Positions 1 to 11,892 of a DNA stretch of 64,000 nt are shown here, one piece after another. Position 1 is the first letter of the stretch. The number at the start of each line of letters is the position of its first letter. Both the position numbers and the translations under genes were made by a program. Below the pieces are notes generated by a model. That model ran no database searches. It worked only from the letters and a program-made list of their open reading frames with translations, and had not been told where the DNA came from. The DNA is from Polychytrium aggregatum. Lineage: Eukaryota > Chytridiomycota > Chytridiomycetes > Polychytriales. The stretch spans positions 310,001 to 374,000 of the forward strand of contig NW_026516224.1 in assembly GCF_025602895.1 (NCBI RefSeq), given 5' to 3'.

Positions 1-1469
1 AATGTCCGGGAAGATGAACACTGAGACGATGCACATGAGTGTGTGGAAGATGGCGAGGACCGCAAGATCGATAAAGTTGGCGTATCCATAGACAAAGCGG
101 GGTCTAGCAGGAGGATCGTTCGAGAATGCGGGATGGCCGATGGAGGTGACTGGCACTGTGTCGGTGGCTCTGGCAGAAGAACCCACAGCAGCATCGGCAT
201 CGACGGACTCGGATGTTCCAGCAGTCGACAGAGCCGAGTTGGCAAGAGGCCCGGCAAAGTACACCAGATCGGCGTTGGAATGCGACTCGGACGAGGCAGA
301 GTCGGGGACACTATTCGAGGCATGTGTGTTGGTCGCAGCGAGATTGCCGGGCGGCGCTACCGGGACTTCATACATCGGGAGCTGCTCGGGGTGCTCCCTA
401 TCGGCGAGTTCGATATCCTCGTAGGATGGAGGTACTGGCTTGAGTAACGACACGAACAGGTCAGGCGGGTATCTTGGCCATCATGGTGGGATCGCTTCAT
501 CTCATAATGGAATAATACCGCATTCATCGCAGCCCAAGGGACGACGGCCGAAAGACCTTGGAACACCATGTAGTATGCGAATCGGAATGGTGAATTCCAT
601 GGCAAAGTCGAGCCAGAAATGAGTGTCATTATTAAAACAGCAGCTAATGCAGCAACTGATTTGGTAACCAGCCAAGCCAAGCCAATGAGCAGATCCTTGA
701 GGACATGTTGGATGGTGCGAGTACCGATCTTGATCCGACGCTTGAAGATCGATCCAACGAGAGCAATGATGACAACGGAGCACCCCGCGGATGCAGCTGT
801 GGCGATACCGATGGTGGAGAAGGATGTGGTGACCATGAACCAATCAAAGAACGAGGCATAATACTGTCCCGGTATCACAATCGAAGTCGCAGTGCCGTAT
901 GAGTTGGTAGGTGTGGCAGAAGAAGTGGGCGGAATCGAGGCTGGATCCAGCAGGAGGACTTGGTTTGCAAAAGCCGCCACGTTGTCGCCGAGATGCTGGA
1001 GGACACCCGGTTGGATGTAGGTGGAAAATCGACCCATGGTGCTGTGGACAGAGCGAGGGTCTATGGGGGTCAGCTCGATGGCGCGAAGTGACTGTCCAAG
1101 TGGAATGCAATCCAAGATGGTGAAGTTGTCGTCGCTTGCCATGGCTTTCTGGGTGAGGGAGTTACCGTTTGGATGGGGCGCGGTTCTGGAAAAGAGACTG
1201 GAGGCCCAAGAGCTGGTGGACCGCACAAGTGAATACTTTCCGGTGCTGTCGAATCCTTCCATGTTGACCAGCACATTGGTTTTGCTGAAGTCGAGTTGGA
1301 ACCTGGACGGGGCTTGCATAAACTGACCGGCTCCGCTTTCAAGAGCGAATACATCGACAAAGACAAACAAGAGATTCCATTGCTTCAGGTTGAGGAGGTC
1401 CGATCGTGAGACAAAGTTGTTGATGAGCTCCATAAAAGCACAAGACGCAGCCTCGTCGTTCTGGGTCAT
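1..1469 (-). CDS. Multi-pass membrane protein, partial (runs off left edge)
   Basis: I do not recognise the family. Two exons are read: 1469-519 and 438-1, joined across an 80 bp intron (donor GTATTA, acceptor CTCAAG, phase 0). The chosen start (MTQNDE) is the first in-frame ATG that precedes convincing protein; an upstream exon is possible. The first exon has an extracellular-type segment with Ser/Thr-rich stretches, then three hydrophobic helices, including one near FFDWFMVTTSFSTIG and one near VAALAAVLIMTLISG. The second exon starts with a proline-rich cytoplasmic-looking stretch containing PPSYEDIE, a PY-like motif, and ends in a further helix at the window edge. About 463 residues are visible and the C-terminus is missing. 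A plasma-membrane receptor or channel is possible, but nothing seen proves it. Confidence 0.5.
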
Positions 1470-1664
1470 GTGGCGAGAGCGCGGCACAGGATGCAACGAC
1501 ATTGGAACATTCTGTGTGTGCGCAGAAGGACACGACACCCTCGCACCAACGCGGAGTGGAGACGCGTTTGGCGACACAGGGCCGTGGTGGCTGAGCAAGT
1601 GGCTGTGTCGCACTGCCACCCGATTCGATCGGCCTCGCCACCCACAGCCCCGAGGATGTTCCTG

Positions 1665-2135
1665 CACACGCGAATGGATTGCATCGAGGGTTGTGTTTGT
1701 CCTGGCCAGCATGCCTCAGTTCCTCCGTTGTGCCGATCCCGATCCAAGTAATCCCATCTCACGTCGGTCCACACTCTCCATCTCATCGCCCACTCTGTCA
1801 TCCTCGCTCCAATGAACGGACTGAAATCGAATCAAATCCTATGAAATCAACTGGAATGAAATACAGTCGGGTGGATCTGCCTCGGTTTATTTGGACTATC
1901 TGTTCCCGCTCCGGAGGGCCTCGTTGTCGAACAACCAGTGATGATCGCCGTCGATCCGATCGAGCTCTCGACAAGCACAGCCCGGCCAAGATCGTGCTGA
2001 TTCCGGCCACGACCGACTCGCCGTCGATACAAGCCACCAATCCATCAAAAACTGCCCAGCCCGACGCCGGCCAGCATTGGCTTTCATAGCCACATTGAGC
2101 CTCACAATGTCTCGCCGTCTCATTTCCTCGCACAT
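1665..2135 (+). pseudogene. Decayed copy of the 3' end of the gene at 38.8-39.4 kb
   Basis: This stretch matches 38785-39385 (opposite strand) at high identity, covering most of that gene's last intron and its last exon through the stop codon (protein end QPDAGQHWLS). Relative to the other copy, about 156 bp spanning the intron 3' splice site and the start of the last exon are missing. The break lies at a CTGTTC hexamer that occurs at both ends of the lost segment. A single-base loss (AGCCCGG versus GGCCCCGG) also shifts the frame. No upstream exons of the gene are seen here, so it is a non-functional fragment. Because intron sequence is retained, it arose by DNA duplication and not by retroposition. 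Confidence 0.8.
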
Positions 2136-3298
2136 GGCACATTATCCTGTTCAGTAACGCGATCTTGTCTGTACTTCGTTCGGACAGCACTGCATAGCTG
2201 CTTGCCAAATCAGGCACCGCGCGCCGCACACGGTTTCACGGACGCGAGTTTTGGCGCCATTGTGTGCCGTGGCTCGGACTGTGGGGAGCCTGCTTTCTCT
2301 GTGCGGCTTCTGTTGTGACACAATTCTGTTGCGCTGTCCTCGCCGGGCCGGGCGAGAGCGCACCGAGAGCGCACCGAGAGCGCACCGAGAGCGCACCGAG
2401 GCCACGCCGCCGGATCGCCATTTTTCTTCGGCTTTGCCTCGCCGTCGCCTTTCGATTCCATCCCGAGCGCAACCTGAGTGAACGGAGGGCCTTTTGGAAC
2501 AGGTAACGCTCCCAGATGGCTTGATACTCTGGCTTGATACTTTTGATATTTGATTTGATGCTCTTGATGCCTTTCATACCTTCGATTTGATACCCTGGCT
2601 TGGCTCTCTGGCTGCACATACGGACGACCCAATGTGGCCGCCCTTCTGCGTCCATATCCCCTCTTGCCGCCTGGACATCCTCGGATCCCCCTCCCCATGC
2701 CGCTCATGCTCGATCGCCCAATCCGTCTTTGCCATGTCCGACCTTTGTTTATCCCCGAGTGCCTTACCGTCGCGGCCGTCGTGGCCGTCGTGACCTTCGT
2801 GGCCGCCGTCGCTCTGCTGGGCATTTCCGTCTGCTCCTCGCTCCCACCGCCGTTTCTCTCCCGCTCCTCTTCCCCGCTGGACCCTGTTGGCTGCCTTCTC
2901 CATCGCCCTTCCCTCGGTCTCGTCTGTCCTTGGCTTCCGTTTTCCCATCGTCTTCTGCCCCGGCGAGCTTCAGCACCATCCATACTAATATCTTCTCTGC
3001 CGCTCACGCTTCTCCCCAACCCAACCTCCGCTCAGGTGCGTTCCTGGCTGTTGCCATCATCGGCCCTGCGATGGCTTCCGATCGCATCCCGCCATGCTTC
3101 TGTTTCCGTTCTTCTGTCTTCTGTCCTCTGTTCCGTCGCTTTCTGATTCGCAGCCCTGTCATGCCGCACTCTTGATTATCGCTGACACAACGCTCGCACC
3201 GCCTCCCTACAGACCCCTGTTCGCCCCTTCACTAGAGTGGAATCAAACCCCCCCCCAAAGGCCTCAACCCCCCCCCTTTCCCAGAACCTCTAAGCACT
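2136..3298. other. Intergenic region upstream of Argonaute
   Basis: About 1.16 kb with no convincing gene. The plus strand is strongly C/T-rich from about 2640 onward, and the long open frame on the minus strand is Arg/Gly-rich low complexity. It holds four copies of an 11 bp unit (GAGAGCGCACC) at 2353-2400, a run of GTCGTGGCC-like triplets near 2768-2812, and poly-C runs just before the Argonaute ATG. Confidence 0.6.
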
Positions 3299-6200
3299 AT
3301 GCTCCAGTTCCCCACCCGACCTGGCATCGGTGGCTCTGGACGGCCCATCCAGGTCCGCTCCAACTTCTTCCCCATCCTGACCCTTCCGAACCAAAACGTC
3401 CACCAGTACGAGGTCACGATCTACCCCGATGTTCCTCCCGCCAAGAACAGAAGGGTCATCCGTCTCTGGGAGGAGGCTTCCATCATCGCCGGCACCCTCA
3501 ACGGCGTTCGACCCATCTATGACGGACGAAAGCACATGTTTACATCCAGACCCATTCCCATGGAGTCTGATTCCGTTGTTTACTACTTGGACTACTATGA
3601 GGACGAGGATTGGAAGAGGTTCGTTTGGCGTTGCTGGTGTGCTGTTGCCGCATGTTGCACCCGTGAGCGCTCTCCCAGTACCTCCTGATGAGCCCCGGGG
3701 CGAGTTCCCGTTTTCCCCACACTCGCCTCGCTGGCCCAAACGCTCACAATATGTCTCACCAACTTCAAATCGGCTCTGCTGTGCATCCACCCGACCCCAT
3801 ATCACGCCCTTCCCTCGGCTGTTCCATTGCCCCTCCATCGACCGCCTTGATATCGCCCACTTGATCGACGTCCCCTCTCGGTCGGTCGGTCGCTTTCAGC
3901 CCTAGCCTCACTGGCACTGGCTCTCCGACCAAGCCCAGAAGCCCAGTTTCGCCCCAGCCTGTGCCCACCCTGTCGACTACCGACAACACCTCGACGGATC
4001 TGGTCGATGGTCGCAAGAGGTTCGTGGCGCGTCAGCAGACAGGCGCAGCTGTCCATAAACCGAAATTTAGGGGTCGCTTTCGCCGGGTCACCCCGTGCTT
4101 ATTGCCAGCGTTCTTATCGGGCTGCTCTTTACGATTCCTCCCTGCCGCAGCTCCAAAAAGTTCAAGCTGACCATTGCCAAGATTGGCGAAATCAACATGT
4201 CCCGCCTCAGCCTGTTCTTGGATGGCCGTCTCTCGGAAACTCCTTTGGATGCCATCGGCGCCCTCGACATTCTCCTCCGCCACCGTCCCTCTCTGATGTA
4301 CACCACCGTCGGCCGCTGCTTCTACACCTCCGATTCGGCCGCCATGATTGCGAACGGTGCTCAGCTCTGGCAGGGATTCCACCAGAGTCTGCGTCCTGCC
4401 CGCGGCCAGATGCTGATCAACCTCGATGTCTCCGCCACCGCCTTTTATCAGACGGGTATGTGTTGCGTTCTCGACGATCTAGCAAGCAGCTTATCTTGAA
4501 TCCTTCATCCGCTGTCCTTGGCCCTCTTTTCCTCTTCGTCTATGTCATTCATTCACCTGGCCCCCATCTCGACGTCGATCAAACGCCATCGAGCCGTGCC
4601 ACTTTCGATCGTCTCCGTTTGTTAAACTGCTCTGCTCACCCCACTCCCCCTTCCTTTGTCTACCCAGGCCCCGTCGTCGAGATTGTTGCCAAGATCCTCG
4701 GCAAGCAATCCGCCGGCGAGCTTCGCTCCATCCTCTCAGACAAGGATCGCCAGAAGCTCGAAAAGACCCTCAAGGGCCTCAAGGTCGTCGTCACCCATCG
4801 TGGCCAGGTCCGCCGCAAATACCGCATCGCCAAGCTCACCAGCACCCCCGCCAACCGCACCATGTTCGTCGTCGGTCAAGATGCTGCCACGGGCGCGACC
4901 GGCACCGAAGAGTCGGTTGCCAGCTACTTCCAGGCCAAATACAACCGCCACCTGTACTTCCCTCATCTGCCGTGCTTGGTTGTCGGCGATCCGAGCAAGC
5001 ACGTCTACCTTCCGCTGGAGGTTTGCGAGATCATCCCGGGCCAGCGTCATCTGCGCAAGCTGAACGAGCGCCAGGTAAGCAAATGTTGCCATGGTCGGCT
5101 GTGGTCCGATGCCCACTGCCCGCGACGTCCTGTGTGTGCTCGAAATCGCTTCAGCGATTGCTTGCGACTGCTCAACAGCCCCCAGTTGCCTGCTACCTCT
5201 GCCCCTACTGCCTCCTGTCTCCTGCCGCTGGTCTCGCTTGTCTGCAACAACATTCTCTGACCCGGTTCTTCATTCGTGCTGCGTCGGTGTTCATTGCGTG
5301 CGCAGACGGCCGAGATGATCAAGTTCACTTGCCAGCCCCCGCACGTCCGCTCCAACAAGATTTCGGCCGGCATCACCATTCTGCAGCAGCGCGACAACGA
5401 CTACCTCAAGGACTTTGGTGTGCAGATTGGCCACGAGATGGCGATCGTTAATGCCCGTGTGCTGCCGGCGCCCTCGATCTCGTACCATCCCGCCTCCAAG
5501 GAGCCCGTCATCACCCCACGTGAAGGCGCCTGGAACCTCCGCGACAAGATGGTGGCCCAGGGTGTCATCATCCGCTCTTGGTCCGTCGTTGCCTTTGGCT
5601 CTGAGGCCGACTACCCCGTCGGCGCCGTCCAAAAGTTCGTCACGCTTCTGGTGCAGACCTGCGAAGAGTGCGGTGTCTTTATCCAGAACCGTCAGCCTCC
5701 GATTTCGTATGCCAACCCGCAGGGCAACGTCGAGAAGACCCTCATCGACGCCTACATGGTGGCCGGCAACTCGTTCCAGGAGCGGCCCCAGCTGATTGTC
5801 TGCGTGCTGCCCAACACGGGTGTGCCGCTCTATGCCGAAATCAAGCGTGTCTCCGACACGGTCATTGGCATTGCTACCCAGTGCATTCAGGCCAAGCACA
5901 TGTTTGCGGCCAAGCGCCAGTACTGTGCCAACGTCTGTCTCAAGATCAACGTCAAGCTCGGCGGCATGAACTCGTACCTCTCCAACACGCAGCTTCCCTT
6001 CATCAGCGAACGCCCTACCATTGTCTTTGGCGCCGATGTAACTGTAAGTGGCTTTGGATCGTGTGTTCAGCATTGCTCGCGCCCCCCCCCTGCCTGCAAG
6101 TTGGCGGTCGGACGTTGCTGTACTTGTCGCCCATGATACTCACAATCGATGCTCTTTCTGTTATGACCAATGATCACGCTCCCCACTCACGATCTGCTCG

Positions 6201-7115
6201 CCAATCCAGCACCCCGCCCCCGGATCCTCGTCCACCCAGTCGATTGCTGCTCTCGTTGGCTCCATGGATGCCCAGTGCTCGCGCTATGCCGCCGCCATCC
6301 GCGTTCAAAAGGGCCGCCAGGACAGCATCCAGGATCTCACCGGCATGGTCATTGAGCTGCTCAAGACCTTTTACCAGACCTGCGGTGCCAAGCCCGATCG
6401 CATTCTCTTCTATCGCGACGGCGTTTCCGAGGGCCAGTTCGGCGAGGTCCTGCGCAACGAAGTCGAGGCCATCCAGCGCGCCTGCTCGGTCTTGGATCCC
6501 AACTATCGCCCGACCATCACCTACGTGATTGTCCAGAAGCGCCACCACGCTCGCTTCTTCCCTATCCGCAAGGAGGACTCGGACAAGTCCGGCAACGTCC
6601 TGCCCGGCACAATCATCGAGACCGGTGTCACCCACCCGTCCGAGTTTGACTTTTACCTGTGCTCCCACCCTGGTCTCCAGGGCACCTCCAAGCCCACGCA
6701 CTACCACGTTCTCTACGACGAGAATCGCTTCTTCCCCGACGCCCTGCAAGAGCTCACCTACCGACTGTGCTACCTGTACTGCCGTGCCACGCGCTCGGTG
6801 TCGGTCTGTCCTCCTGCCTACTACGCCCACCTGGTCGCCGCCCGTGCTCGTTTCCACGCCACGGGTGAGGGCTGGAGCGAGAGCGCCAGCGTCAGCGAGG
6901 CTGGCAGTGTCTATTCCATGACCGGCGCCATCGCCTCACCCATCGGCCCTGGCGGCGCGACCTCGGCCAACGACGTCACCATGAAGCTGCGCAAGAAGAT
7001 GAGCACCATGAGCCTGAACTCGGTCGCCAGCAGCGGCATGAGCAGCTTTGGCGAGCGCGTCATGAACTACGGAACTGTCAAGCCCGAGCTGACCAAGGTT
7101 ATGTACTTTATGTAG
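3299..7115 (+). CDS. AGO: Argonaute (RNA-silencing effector)
   Basis: Five exons: 3299-3618, 4151-4455, 4668-5074, 5306-6043 and 6210-7115, giving 891 residues, the usual eukaryotic AGO length. Phases agree at every junction. Argonaute binds a small RNA guide and uses its PIWI domain to cleave or silence paired RNA in the cytoplasm or nucleus. The order N / linker 1 / PAZ / MID / PIWI is clear: PAZ about residues 230-360, MID about 430-560, PIWI about 560-880. The PIWI motif GADVTHP gives the first catalytic Asp (D588); [11 protein letters not shown] gives D660; and [13 protein letters not shown] gives H797. The position of the conserved glutamate finger (RQE in metazoan AGO2) is RQD here (D628), so the tetrad reads D-D-D-H and not D-E-D-H. 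The first intron is long (532 bp). The identity is certain; slicer activity is not. Confidence 0.97.
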
Positions 7116-7598
7116 TTTCGCTTCCGTCTTGCGTCCACGACCCATGCTTTCCTCCGCTTGCTCCGTCCTTCATCAACCCTCCTCCCCCACCCCTTCCCGC
7201 TTTATTTCGTTTGTTTCCTTCCTGCTCGTCTTTTGTGTTTGTTTTTTACCCCCCCCCTCCCCTCTCTTTTTCTTGTCTGTGCTTGCTTTGGTATCTTCGT
7301 TCCCAGCTCTATTTGTCCTCTCGCTGAGGATGCCTGCTCCGCTCGTCGCCCGCCTGGTGCTCTTGTTGCTGCTTGGATCTGACGGCATGGCCACCCCCTC
7401 CAGCTTGCCCGATGAGAGCGCTCGTCTGGATCCCGTCCCTCCTCGTCTCGCCTAGCCTCGCCCTCACCCCCTCCCCTCCTCGCCCCGCTCTGTCCCGCTT
7501 CCCTTTGCGCCGTGCCTGTGGCGTGGCGTGCCGTTCGTTCGTTCGGTGCATGATCATCTTTTATAGCGTGCATATACATCTCTATATATGGTCCTACT
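7116..7598. other. Convergent 3' intergenic region
   Basis: About 480 bp between the Argonaute stop and the stop of the minus-strand gene that follows. It is T/C-rich with poly-C and poly-T runs and probably holds both 3' UTRs. No gene is seen. Confidence 0.5.
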
Positions 7599-10500
7599 CT
7601 ACGTGTTCACCCAGTCAAACCGGTGTCCTTCTGGTCCCGACAGGAGCGCAGGGGAGAAGCCACGCCCCAGCCTCGGCGCTCTCTCGGCCCCTGTTTGGTG
7701 CGAATGCGATGGATAGGGACCCTTGACGGCTGCACCGCGCCGATCGAAGTACCCCGTTTCAAGTTGCTGACTGGGATCCCGAACACCGCCAGGAGAAGTG
7801 GGTCTGCTTGCCGTCTCCACGGTCGATCGTGCTGTGACCGGTGCCCAATTCGATGCCGCCGAACCTGGTCGGCTCCATGTCACTCCTCTTCGTTTTGTCG
7901 TCATTGGTGTCCCAGCCGGGCTCGTGGCCGGTGGCACCAGCGGCGACGCAGACTTGAGAATCGGCGATACTGGAGCGGGCCGGGCAATGGAAGCAACAGG
8001 ACGCAGGGCGGGAGACAATATCGGCGACTGCCTCATTGACACTGCCGTCAATCCTGTTGCTGCTGCTGCTGTTGCTGCTGCTGCTGACCGCCTCGACATC
8101 CGAGAGGATATCGGAGCCGCCGCCGCCGCCTGGCCAGATCGACTCGGTGCTGACTTGGGTCGCTCAGGTTTGGTTGGGCTCATGGGAATCGCGGGGGACT
8201 TGCGGTCCTCTCGGATCCGATCTCGGGCTTGGGCCGCCGGTCGACTGGGCGATCGACCTCTCGGGCTCGGCGATCGATGTCCTTTGCTCGGCGACCAATG
8301 TCCTGGGCTCGGAGACATCCTCGTCTGGTTTCGGTCGCCACTACCGCCATGGTTGTTACTGCCTCGACCGCTCCTACCCGACTCCATCGTCTCCGACAGG
8401 GCTGAGAGCGGCCGGGACACCCGCGACACTAACGAGGGGGACGAGGGTGCCTTCTTGGTTTCGTGGGCGCCTGGCACTGGTTCCTGGATTTGGACGACCT
8501 TGGGAGGCTTTTTACGACCTCGTCTGTGGTCCGTGCGTCTTGTGGGATCCACCGACGACCGCAGGATGCTGCCCCCCACGCCCATGTCGCCGTAGCTGAG
8601 CGGGTAGCTCGATAAGCCAACCTCCTCACGCTTCCAGTGGTGCCGGTAGTCGCTCGTAGCCCGGGTAGTGGCTGCTCTGGATACTCCGCGGCGCCGAGGC
8701 GGCCTGAGAATGTCCTTGAGCTGAATCGGGATGCGGGTCGGATGCATCAGGATCGGATGGGCCGGAGCGTCGTCCCAGTGGTCTCGTCGTATGCGCTCGG
8801 GCGACGGCAGCCGCGTAGAGCCCTTGCCACCTAAGGCCGACATTTTGGCTCCAGGCGTCGGCATCGACATCGACGCTGATACCGATTGGAGCGAGGCCGG
8901 GATCTTGGTGAAGGTCGGAGGGACCGGGATCTTGTTGAGAAGAATGGCCAGAGTGGGGTTGCGTCGCCGAATGACGCCGCACAAAAGATCGAGCCTTGCC
9001 TGCGTCGCATCAACCTCGGTCTGCAGCGGGTCGTCCGGCAAGTGAGTCCTTTGATGCAAATAGCACAGCGGATTGTGTTTTCGCTCCCCTGCATAGTTTG
9101 TCAGCCGGATCCTCCTGGACACACAGCCACAGCCCTCCCCCCCTCAGCCGACATCGCCAGTAACTTGCCTTGATCCGCGCATATCGGCTCTGCACTTGTT
9201 CCTTGAGAGACTCCACACAAGTTTCGGTAAATTCCAGCTCCAGCAGTGTCGTCGTGGTAAAGAGGACTTGCTCGCTGAATCTCAAGACGGCTCGCCGTGG
9301 CTGGGGCGGATTTGGGTCCGGCCGCTTCCAGCCAAAGGTCTCCTGCTCGGCGTGGACTCGCGGCACATGCTGGATATCAAACTCTGACTCGTACCTATTT
9401 GTGATGCGGTTCTCGCCCAAATATGGCCGTCATACACGAGTCGATCATCGAAAAATAAGTGCAAATTGTGTGTGTATGAGAAGAGAGTATGGCGAGAAGC
9501 GCGACCAAGCGCATCCAGGATAGCGAGTCGACGACGATCCTGCGGACAGAAGCTGGCGAAGACGCACAACCAGAGTGGCAGACATGACTTATCAACTTTG
9601 ATGCAGCATCGATCGAATCTGTCGCCATTCTTGCAGCCGCTTCGCCCGCTGGCTTACCGGTCAGGGGCTTCCTCCAGACCGCTCAGACAGTCGCCGGCAA
9701 TCACACCCAAAACGCCTCCAATGCCTTCGTCTGGGTGGAATCCCAGTGTCTCGCACTTGGCCGCATCACCTTCCTTGGTCTTTCGGCAATGGCGGAACGG
9801 CTCGTCGCTTGGTGAAGTGTCTGCATCGCTTCCCCGGAGAACCTTCAGACGCTTCGTCAGATCAAGGAACTTGTTGCGGGTGATGTCCTGTGAAGTAAAG
9901 TGGAAGAATATATCGTCGCTCTTGGTGATGGTGAGGAAGTATACGGCGCTTTCTCGGCTCTCTCCCTGTGCAAGATAAATGGATGCCAAGTGATAAGGCC
10001 GGCGTGAGCAAGCTTGCTCTCGGTGTTGTCGCTGTGACTCGTGGAAGGATGTTTGTCCAGGAAGATGGGTGCAGGCATGCCTTGTCGATGCTATGGTGCC
10101 AGCGCCCGTCATCACCTTTGCATGGATAGTGAATACCAGCCGCTCGCGGACCGGCTCTCCTTCGCCATGCACTTTGCATTCAGCCGACTTGGAATAGATG
10201 GCTTCGCGTTGTAAGTCCAATGTCCGGAAGAGCGGCGGTTAGTTTGCGCACCCAGCACTGCGTATCTTGCCCGTCCACGGATTTCGTGCTCGGATCACAC
10301 GCACCTTCAACATCGTCCTCTCGAGGCTCCGTCACCATCAGAAACAGCTTCAGACGCATGTTTCGCTCTTCCATCGACAGGATGCGGCCTGCTGCCGCGG
10401 GCCGGCCGTTCTCGTAGAGGCCTTTCTGCACTCGCGGGCTCAGCAGCGATTGCGTGAGCTCGATCCAAGTGTGCGCCTGACGAACAGGCACGGGCTCTTC

Positions 10501-11657
10501 GTCACAGGCGGCCAGAATCAAGAGCTCAGGGTGATGCTTCGAGACTAAATCGACGGTCTGAACAAGCGAGGTCCGGAGCAGCGAGTTGTGGTTCTGAGAT
10601 CAAGAGAGAGTCCACAGACGGCCATCAGTACATCTTGCAGCGGCACGGCCATGAAGGCCGGCTCAAATCGTGCGCCAGTAACTCCCCTCTAGCAACGGGG
10701 CTTCACGCGGGAAGCGATCAAGTCAAACCTTGATCCGGTCGTAGTCATATCGGATATCGGCGCTGATGTTCTCCCAATCGGTTTCGCGGAAATCGACCGA
10801 CATGAGCTTGATACGTCGGTATTCCAGCACGACCTCGAAGAAGGTGAGCGTGGCGGTCCGATCGACGTTGTTGATCTGCAAGTACACCCCGAATCTGGAG
10901 GAAGGCACCAGCGAGCCGCGATGCGTTACGTTTCCGAAGGAGGACTGTGGGAATGCGACAGTTGGTGGGAATGGCCATTACCTCTTGGGGCACACCAGGC
11001 ACTCGCGCACACGGTCGCAGATGGTCTCGCCGAATCCATCGAAAGCCTCCTCCATTTCATGCGGATCCAGCCGCCAGCCCTGCGATTGGATGTATGTTCT
11101 GAAGCTGAAGGGCGTCATCTCCAAGGTCCAGTGGAAAAATATGTCGGTTGTGGGGCTTGCCAGGGTGACGACATGGCGCTTCGGGAAGGTCTCGGATGCG
11201 GGTGGGAAGACGTTGATGCGCACGGGCAGCGTCTGCTCGGACTCGTACGAGTGTGATGCGATGCATCCGGCCGTGAAGAGCACATCGATGTTCCGGATCC
11301 ATGCTGCCGTGCGGGGTGGGAATCCGGGTCAAAGCGCGAATGGCGACATGAGGGCCGGTCAAGCAGCAGTGCCATTTGCTTCGGCTTCTCACCTTTGCAC
11401 TCTGCGTCCAAAGCGTCCGCGCTGATGCCCTTGATGCCCTTGATGCCCTGCAAGCTCTGGGTGAGATCGACACGTCTCGAGAAGGACGGGATGATGTGGC
11501 CATGCACAACGATTCCGGGCTTGGTTCGGGGAACAAGCTCGCCGGCATCATCATAGTCTGATGCCGGTACGGCTCGGGGATGCAGCAACTCGGAGCCGTC
11601 GCGGACAGCAAAGGGATCGCCAGGCCGCCTCCTCAGCGATGTAGCTAAGTTGCGCAT
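7599..11657 (-). CDS. Protein with two tandem SAS-6/XRCC4-type head-like domains (tentative)
   Basis: Eight exons fit with consistent phases: 11657-11393, 11303-10982, 10894-10729, 10593-10305, 10201-10116, 9965-9658, 9394-9165 and 9088-7599, giving 1,051 residues. The start is the first in-frame ATG (MRNLATSLRRR), 235 bp from the divergent SET gene. Two stretches look alike. One contains TTDIFFHWTLEMTPFSF (about residue 135) and the other DDIFFHFTSQDITRNKF (about residue 395). Each is followed by a helix ending in a motif like KHHPELL or RRNPTLAILL. The pattern (beta strands, D-x-FF, then a Phe and a short amphipathic helix) resembles the SAS-6 N-terminal head used in centriole cartwheels. 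The last 500 residues are Ser/Pro/Arg-rich and disordered, with poly-Ala. The family call is pattern-based and unconfirmed; an unrelated ciliary protein is possible. Confidence 0.45.
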
Positions 11658-11892
11658 GGAGTGCAGTAGCAGCCCACCGGATGTACCAAGGCGTGGAGGC
11701 GAGCAGCGGTGGTGCGTGCGCTCTCCTGAGGACTTGCAAGCCCGCCATGACTTGCGGGTGCATGAGCCCGCGCCCCAGTCCAAGTGAGCGGATCCATCGG
11801 CGACAAGAGGTTTCTGATCCCTTCCGCGCGCGATCTTGGCCCGGCTTTCGCCCTGGATCTGGAATGCATCGGCCGTCTCCTCCTTCGCCAAC

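Noticed and set aside
2210-3019. A 269-residue minus-strand open frame upstream of Argonaute
   Set aside because: Arg/Gly/Glu low-complexity sequence made by the C/T-rich promoter strand; it has no domain and no splice logic.
4007-5260. A 417-residue plus-strand open frame
   Set aside because: It reads through Argonaute introns and, for its real part, is just exon 3 of that gene.
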